Notes under the pieces: generated by a model | Told to the model about the DNA's origin: nothing | What the model saw: only the letters and a program-made list of their open reading frames with translations | Database searches by the model: none | Assembly: GCA_022410635.1 (NCBI GenBank) | Contig: JAJVDF010000218.1 | Location: 273,828 to 337,827 of the forward strand | DNA from: Tretioscincus oriximinensis | Taxonomy: Eukaryota > Chordata > Lepidosauria > Squamata > Gymnophthalmidae | Reading direction: 5' to 3' | DNA: 64,000 bases | Shown here: piece after piece, positions 44,991 through 64,000 of the stretch | Layout of the letters: each line of letters opens with the position of its first letter | Numbering within the stretch: position 1 is the first letter of the stretch | Program-made: the position numbers and the translations under genes

Positions 44991-46449
44991 CACTTTTCAT
45001 TTACAAGCACCTTTGCTTTTTGGTTGCCTGGTGACTCAACATCAAGGTAGCCCCTAGAGCTCTTTTTAATCTCTTTGAGTTTTTATTTCTTTGAATAATT
45101 TCTGTGTTACATAAAAGGTGGAAATCAGCTGATAAATAGTTTCATAATCAGGAAATTAGAGATGAGGAAAAAGTTTTTCTTTTGGCATCTGTTTGATTTC
45201 TAGCAGGCTGATCTCTGTGAAAGTCTTCAGTGGAATATTCTGAAAATTCCAATGGGTTTCTGTGGAAAAGTATGGCCCTTGCGATCCTTTAGGAAAGAGA
45301 AAAGAAAACACAGGTTAAGCCCATTGGGACAAGTACGCCCATACATGGTCAAAATACCAGCAAACATAATCCTTTGCTGCCGCAAGTATTTCCGGATTTG
45401 AATAGAAAAAGATCAGTCTTCCATTTTTGTTCTGCAGCTCCACATTCCATGCCAGACTTAATATTAATGATGTTAAATAACATGTTACTCTTTTCATTCA
45501 CTACTTGTTTGCAATTTTTCCTTATTGAACTGGTTTATTTCTCACCCCTGTTTCAGCCAAGGAGAAATTGAAAATACAAAATGTTAAAATATTTTGGGAT
45601 GAACATATCAAATAGAATATTTTAATACTTCTTTCTTTATGTCTTCTAGAGACTTAGTAATTGAAAAATTGTTTTCTGTTATACAGCTAAGAACACAGAC
45701 TTTGAAAACACTCAACATTTCCAACTTTTTTTTTGCTTCACTATTGTTAATACAGTACACTTAATGTAGCATCCTTAGAGATGTATGTGTGTTGCTGCAG
45801 CCCATAAGGCTTCTCTATATTCAACAAAGCATTGAGGGTTTGAATAAAAAAAACAGATCCTGATGTTATACCCTCTCACCTACTTGCCTGCTTGACNGAA
45901 TTATTGGAGGGGATGCAGTTGAAGAACTTTATGGCAATGACTGTGGGCTAGACTTGGGTCAGTCTTTAGTTCAGTCTACTTGCATAACATAAAAAGACTA
46001 TGGACTGTTGGGTTGCTTCCCTGCGGTCCAGATAAAATACACATGAACTCCAAGAAAAATCATCTAGGAGTTCATCTGTATGATAGTCAGACTATAGCTG
46101 CCATTTCTAGCTTTGGGTTTATTAGTGAAGAGGGAAAAAGCTTCAACACCTTGACTCTTATTAAAATGCAGAGTATATTGAGGATTAAGAGTTCTGTGAA
46201 GATGTTCTGAACCTTACAAATCTGCCCTTATTGTGAACTAAGAAATCTTTTATTAGTATATAAAAGTGAGATAGTTAAGTTTTTGAGATTGCTTAACCCT
46301 ATGTAGCAAAACCAAGGTCTGGTTCCATGTCTGTTTTTGTTATTTCAAGAAATGTAACAGATGAGCAGTTAGAATATTAAATTATAACAAAGTGAATTAA
46401 AGTGATACATATGATGATATTATTTCTCTCCTGCCCCTTCCAACTACAG
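44991..46449. other. End of intron 1, no other feature
   Basis: Intronic sequence up to the exon 2 acceptor. There is a pyrimidine-rich tract (TTTCTCTCCTGCCCCTTCC) just before the AACTACAG acceptor, as expected. Confidence 0.5.
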
Positions 46450-46473
46450 TCTACTCGGCAGTATAGAGTCATT

Positions 46474-59403
<12,930 letters not shown>

Positions 59404-62105
59404 GTAAATATTGCTTATCAAATCTGTCTTCTTCATTCTTTGTTAATGTTCCTACCTGCAAGATTAATATATCTGGTTAAAATACAAAGTCTGAGACTCA
59501 GCATGATTATCTTGATATGTAGTAATATCATATGACAAATTCATTTTTTATACTAAAGGGATTTGAGCGGATGATACTGCAGAAATTAGATTAACTTTCC
59601 TTTATGTGGCAAATGTGATAGGGTTGAGAAAATAGTCTCTTAGTAAGGTTTGTTTTAATCTATTATTTAGCAGAAGGTCAGACAAGCATCATAACAGGAT
59701 CTGCCCATGTTCTCCCCACCAGTTTTTATTTTTATTTTTACCTGGTGTAATTTTTGAAAATCTCCATATTTGGGTATTGTAAAAACAAATCACATGTTTT
59801 ATTATTTTAATTTCAGGAGTTTTGTAACCTATCGCATTCAAAAATNCTATACTAGTTTTATATTTGTTTACTTTATTCTTTTTAAATTTGTTTCTCATTG
59901 TTTCTTAATTTCTGTATTTAGTGCTAAAACAGACGTAATAGAACTAATCTGCATCTGGCAACAATGAGTTGCTTGAAGAACATTGTGCAGGCAACAACTA
60001 TGTTTTTCAATGTGACCATATTATGGCTGTATTTAATTTTTTATTATCACACCAAGAAATTACTATTNGAATGAACTTACATACTGAATCAAGGATTTAC
60101 AGAGTGAAGATTGTATGCCAGAATGTGTAAACCTGTTTACACTCTTCACATTTTTGAAAAGCTTTTCACATCAATACTAAATGCTTGTTCTAGGCAGCAG
60201 CATATGTGGATTTGAAAGTTAGTTTATGCTGAATGAATTTATGTTCATGCCCTGTTCCCCAGCCGATTCTAAATCTACCCCAAGACTTGTGTGGGTCCGC
60301 CCATAGCACACAGACCACCACCCACTCTGAACCATTNACAACACACCACATACCCCACAGCCCCAACCGCTATTCATCTCGGCGACACTCAGCAGAACCA
60401 TCAACCACCTTAACACACACCCACATTTTCATATGTCTTTTCATATATATGTGAATGTGCTGAACATTGAATGGCTCTAGAGGGTTTTGGTAGTAACTGA
60501 TCTGATCTGAATTATTTTATTTACACTTATCCATCAAATTTAAATACATAACACAGACATTGCACAACACTGAAAAAGTGGACTACATTATGCAAATTTC
60601 AACAACACTAAAGATATGTTTTGTCACAATCTGGATATAATTTAACAGAATTTTGCTATATTAAAGGAAATGGGATGTTGCTAATCAAAGAACAAATGCT
60701 GAAGATAAAATTAATCCAAATGGTCCTGATTTTTGATAGACGTTTTGCAATTAAAGTGCAATACATCAGTTGTTGTTTCTACAGTCCTTCACTAACAAGG
60801 ATAATATCTGTTGGTTTAAGAAGTTTTGTTCTGTTTTCCTTTCATGACTGTAGTATCTCAAAATGGGCTGAGCCAAATGGCCTTCTGATCTTGGAAAAAA
60901 TTATTTATTTTAAATGTGTAGCAGCTTACGATGATAGATGAGGACTATTTACCAGGAAGTTGTTGGAAATTAAAGAATTATTCACTTGGGCTTCCATGTC
61001 TAATGTGCATTTTTGAGTGTTTGTAACTCAAACATCATGAGAAACCATGGAAATGGAACAGTTGGTTGAGAATTTCCTTTTGGATTCATAAACATCAGTC
61101 AAACCTGTGAAGCTAAACCTGGTAATAGAAAATATAGCTTCAGCCAGTTGTCAGTGATATCAGTCCAAGTTTGACTTTACNGTTTTTGCCGCCCTGAGAC
61201 CTTCGGGTATAGGGCGGGGTATAAGTATAAATAAATTAAATAAATAAATATACAATAGATAGTGTTGAGAACTAGATATGTGCATGTCATTGATCAAATA
61301 ATCTTTAACTGTATCATGGTAAATGTGTAAACTGTATCATGCTTTGAGCTTAAGAAAGTTATAATATTGTATTAAATTTTCACAAGATAATTAGTGCTTT
61401 TATTTATGTGGTGGAAGGAAGTTTGATTCTATGATGAAAATATAGCTTAGAGTAAAAATTCTACAATGACATTTTGTTCCTAATATTCTTGAGAAATCTA
61501 TAGCTTTTGGGAGTAACTTTTGAACTCTTTATTTTTTAAATACTCATTATAAATTACATGGTTGTCCTTTCTGTGCATTTGAAATACTTTCAAGATAATA
61601 AACTGTAAGTGGTTTAGGTAATAACTATACATCATTCTAGTTTTAGCTTTTCAATTTGACAAGTATTTTTCTATATTCCACCATACAATTTATAAGAAGT
61701 GTTCAACATATAAGAGTTCAAAATAAGTTTTAGCTTGTTATTTGTCTTGTTGCCCATTTAGATAATACATTTTATTTAGTTAATCTATTGAAAGTTCAGG
61801 CTATGTCATATTTTTAAAATAAAAACTAAAAAACACAATGTATTAAAAAGATTCTTCAAATATAAAATGCCTATCTCAAGAGAGTAGAAGTCAGAGTGAG
61901 TTAAACATCACAAACCTGAGTGAAGAAATATATTTTAACTTTTCTGAAAACTTTGTAAGGTTGCCACGCCTGTATCTCCAATGGGAGATAATTTCAAAAT
62001 CTGGGGANGGACGTTTCCGGTGGGCTTCTGTAGCAGTCACGTGCAGTCATTTCTTTTGTGTGTTGACTCAGCATTACCATTGTACATTCATATTGTTCTT
62101 TTGGA
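59404..62105 (+). other. RALGAPB: RALGAPB intron 9 (start), no exon seen
   Basis: I looked for the next conserved exon (after 'NRDSSMT') and did not find it. The only repeat recognised is a 3' scrap of the type 2 SINE at 61187-61250 (GCCGCCCTGAGACCTTCGGG, GGCGGGGTATAAGT). Confidence 0.65.
61187..61250 (+). mobile_element. tRNA-derived SINE (type 2), 3' tail only
   Basis: Matches the last 60 bp of the copies at 22083 and 43219, including TTCGGGTATAGGGCGGG and the AAATAAAT tail. The tRNA-like head is missing. Confidence 0.8.
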
Positions 62106-62315
62106 AGGGGCCATGGCTAAGTGGTAAGTGCTTTGTTGCCTTTTATGTTTGAAAACAAAGTGGGCTAAGACTGCCTTCAGAATGGTCAGATGTGAGAGAT
62201 GTTGGACAGTGCAGTTCAAATATCTGAAGAGGGCCACACTAGATAAGCCTCTTCTAGAGATCTGTTGACAGGCAGAGAGATGATTTTAGATAAGGCAACT
62301 TTATGTGCGCAGAAG
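62106..62315 (+). mobile_element. Degenerate tRNA-like SINE (type 3)
   Basis: GGGCCATGGCTAAGTGGTAA looks like an A-box region. AGATGTGAGAGATGTTGGAC and AAGGCAACTTTATGTGCG resemble the body and end of another common squamate SINE. No intact B-box. Confidence 0.45.
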
Positions 62316-62529
62316 TACAACTTACTATTTATAGAAAATAATATATTGAGGCAGCTGCAGGTCTTTTAAAGGGTTATGGATCAAACCACTTGTTAGTGGG
62401 AAAGGTTTTCTCATATTTGCAGCCCTACTCACACTTAGTGGCTTAGAGCTGAGGTCCATCCTCCTTTATGTGTGTTGTGGTTCAAGATTGACTAGTTTGT
62501 GCATCATCTACTATGTTGATTAGAATTGA

Positions 62530-62811
62530 TTTTTGTGGACTCCACGCATGCGCGGCTGAAGGAAAGACGCAAGCCNGGTCTCCTCCGTAAACCNCTTGCA
62601 AAAAACTAAAAANAGCTCAAATAAAAATCCAAATAAAAATATAAAAAACGACGGATAGAGACGGCGAAGGGAACGAGGATTCAAATCAAGACAGGCAAGA
62701 ACGAAAAGGACACTAAAAATAAGCAAACTGTCAACAGAAGAACGAACCCCGATCGCCTTCCCGCCTGAACGAAAAAGGCTGCCGGTAAGAGCTTTTTACC
62801 AAAATAAAAGA
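62530..62811 (+). promoter_or_regulatory. L1 5' UTR
   Basis: A switch from AT-rich host sequence to CACGCATGCGCGGCTGAAGG at about 62540 marks the likely element start. The leader is A-rich with scattered CpG and ends GGTAAGAGCTTTTTACC just before the ORF1 start. Three N bases lie within it. An internal promoter is expected for L1 but is not demonstrable here. Confidence 0.65.
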
Positions 62812-63924
62812 ATGTCTATGACTGATATAAATCAATCGGAACCCTCAACTACAGTAAAAAATGACCTAACCTTAAATAAGCTGGACCAACTCATACAAGG
62901 GCAAGTTAAAATAAGCGGGGAAATTTCTAAAATAAATACGGAAATAANGAAAATTGATAAAAGACTACAAGTAATTGAAAATATAGGACAAAGGCACGAG
63001 GAAGCATTAAATGAACATGCAGATCTATTAGAAACCTACAAAACTCAAATACAACAACTAATAAGCTCAGACAAGGAAAAGGAAGAAAAAATAGCACAAC
63101 TTAAAACAAAAATGGCGCAGGCAGAAGATAGGGCGAGGAGAGCACAGATCCGTTTAAGAGGAATACCGCCCTCAGAAAAAAAGGATTTAGAAGAAAAAAT
63201 AATAAAATGGCTCACAAAGCAAGGCATCCAGATAAAAGAAGAAGACATAGAACGGGCACATTGGGTTCTGAGAGGAAGTGAAACCCCACTGGATGTTTTA
63301 GTCAAATTCACCAAGGAAAAGACAAAGGAGAGGATCTTCTACTTTTTAAAAAGACAAAGAGACCTGAATTATGATGGAAAAAAGGTATACCCGATGATAG
63401 ATCTATCAGGAGAAACCTTGAAACAGCGCCTCGAATTGAAGGAATATACAACCTGCCTTCAAAATAGTAAACAAAAATATACGTGGATATACCCAGCAAC
63501 ACTACTAGTAATAAAAGACGGTAAAANATTCAAAGCTAAGAACCACAAGGAAGCAATTCAACTACTAAAAGATCTGGGAATCTCCATGAAGGAGCAGGAT
63601 AGTGCAAAAGGAAGGGAAAACTATAAACACCAGCCTAAAAACAAAGCCAAGGGAAAAAAACAACCGCAGAAAACCATGGCCCAGTCAGACAAAAATGAGG
63701 ACCGAAATGTAGAAGAAGACAACACACAAGAAGACATCGCAAAAGAGGGACCAGCACAACAGCATGACAAAGAAGGAATAGAACTATCGGCAGACAGTAC
63801 AGAAGAATCCGAGACAGAAGAAGACATTCTACTCCGAGCAGTCCAGCAAATGAAAGAAAAAAAGAAAGAAAAAAATCAGAAATGGACAAAAGACAGACTT
63901 AGACCATATAAAGATAAAGTCTAA
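62812..63924 (+). CDS. L1 retrotransposon ORF1 protein, 370 residues, intact
   Basis: This is the RNA-binding chaperone of an L1 element, which coats L1 RNA as a trimer (family knowledge). Residues 1-110 are charged and heptad-like (LDQLIQGQVKISGEISKIN; EEKIAQLKTKMAQAEDRARR), a coiled coil. Residues 111-200 fit the RRM (AQIRLRGIPP; DIERAHWVLRG; LDVLVKFTKEKTKERIFYFL). Residues 200-255 fit the C-terminal domain (GETLKQRLELKEYTTCLQNS; AIQLLKDLGISM). A Lys/Glu-rich tail (256-370) is unusually long. Two N bases fall in codons 46 and 239. The frame has no stop. The gene stands in the same direction as RALGAPB, inside its intron 9. Confidence 0.9.
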   Translation: MSMTDINQSEPSTTVKNDLTLNKLDQLIQGQVKISGEISKINTEIXKIDKRLQVIENIGQRHEEALNEHADLLETYKTQIQQLISSDKEKEEKIAQLKTKMAQAEDRARRAQIRLRGIPPSEKKDLEEKIIKWLTKQGIQIKEEDIERAHWVLRGSETPLDVLVKFTKEKTKERIFYFLKRQRDLNYDGKKVYPMIDLSGETLKQRLELKEYTTCLQNSKQKYTWIYPATLLVIKDGKXFKAKNHKEAIQLLKDLGISMKEQDSAKGRENYKHQPKNKAKGKKQPQKTMAQSDKNEDRNVEEDNTQEDIAKEGPAQQHDKEGIELSADSTEESETEEDILLRAVQQMKEKKKEKNQKWTKDRLRPYKDKV

Positions 63925-63970
63925 ATCAAGGACAATCTAAGCATAAACAAAAAAAGAAGAGCTTAAATTT

Positions 63971-64000
63971 ATGGACAATAAAGAAGAAACATGTAGCGGT
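63971..64000 (+). CDS. Possible start of L1 ORF2, cut by window end
   Basis: An ATG 46 bp after the ORF1 stop opens a frame different from ORF1 (MDNKEETCSG) and runs off the window. L1 ORF2 normally starts a short distance after ORF1, so this position fits. Ten codons are too few to recognise the endonuclease domain. Confidence 0.35.
   Translation, partial: MDNKEETCSG

Larger units (their letters stand above)
22893..46449 (+). other. RALGAPB: RALGAPB intron 1
   Basis: About 23.6 kb between the donor at 22893 and the acceptor CTACAG ending at 46449. It holds the fold-back element, minisatellite, solo LTR, second CpG island, perfect 1,666-bp duplication and numerous LINE and SINE fragments listed separately. 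If the island at 27.2 kb is an alternative promoter, transcripts from it would use a shorter first intron. Confidence 0.6.

Overview
This is vertebrate nuclear DNA, most likely from a squamate reptile (a lizard or snake). The evidence is a large intron-containing gene in an AT-rich background, a degenerate BovB (RTE) retrotransposon, many CR1 fragments with squamate-style 3' ends, and tRNA-derived SINEs of a type common in squamates. An L1 with an intact ORF1 and several small DNA transposons are also present. Species cannot be set from the window. Isolated N bases are scattered through it, so it looks like a draft or consensus assembly.

The only protein-coding gene I can name is RALGAPB, the non-catalytic beta subunit of the Ral GTPase-activating complex, on the + strand. 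Its probable first, non-coding exon ends at 22892 inside a CpG island. The start codon is at 46474 in exon 2, after an intron of about 23.6 kb. Eight coding exons (46474-59403) join without any frame error and give the first 465 residues of a protein I recall as about 1,490 residues in mammals. The gene runs off the right edge.

Layout: 1-6.5 kb is AT-rich, with a CR1 copy, a SINE and a 74-bp palindromic MITE. At 7.0-7.77 kb lies a strong CpG island with CAG, CGA and CCTG repeats and no assigned gene. From 8.3 to 22.3 kb is a dense mosaic: CR1, LTR pieces, BovB, hAT-like elements, a 72-bp poly(A) retroinsertion and a SINE. At 22.54-23.1 kb is the RALGAPB promoter island. Intron 1 holds a fold-back element and a hairpin-forming minisatellite that was later invaded by a solo LTR, an L1 fragment and a mariner-like MITE. 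It also holds a second CpG island (27.17-27.46 kb), a perfect 1,666-bp tandem duplication, and many LINE fragments. From 46.4 to 59.4 kb are the coding exons. From about 62.53 kb to the right edge is the 5' part of an L1 in the same orientation as the gene.

No multi-gene system is present. The points most worth checking are the perfect duplication that carries N bases at matching positions (probably an assembly artefact), the L1 with intact ORF1, the hairpin minisatellite, an inverted duplication with shared nested insertions, and the gene-less CpG island at 7 kb.
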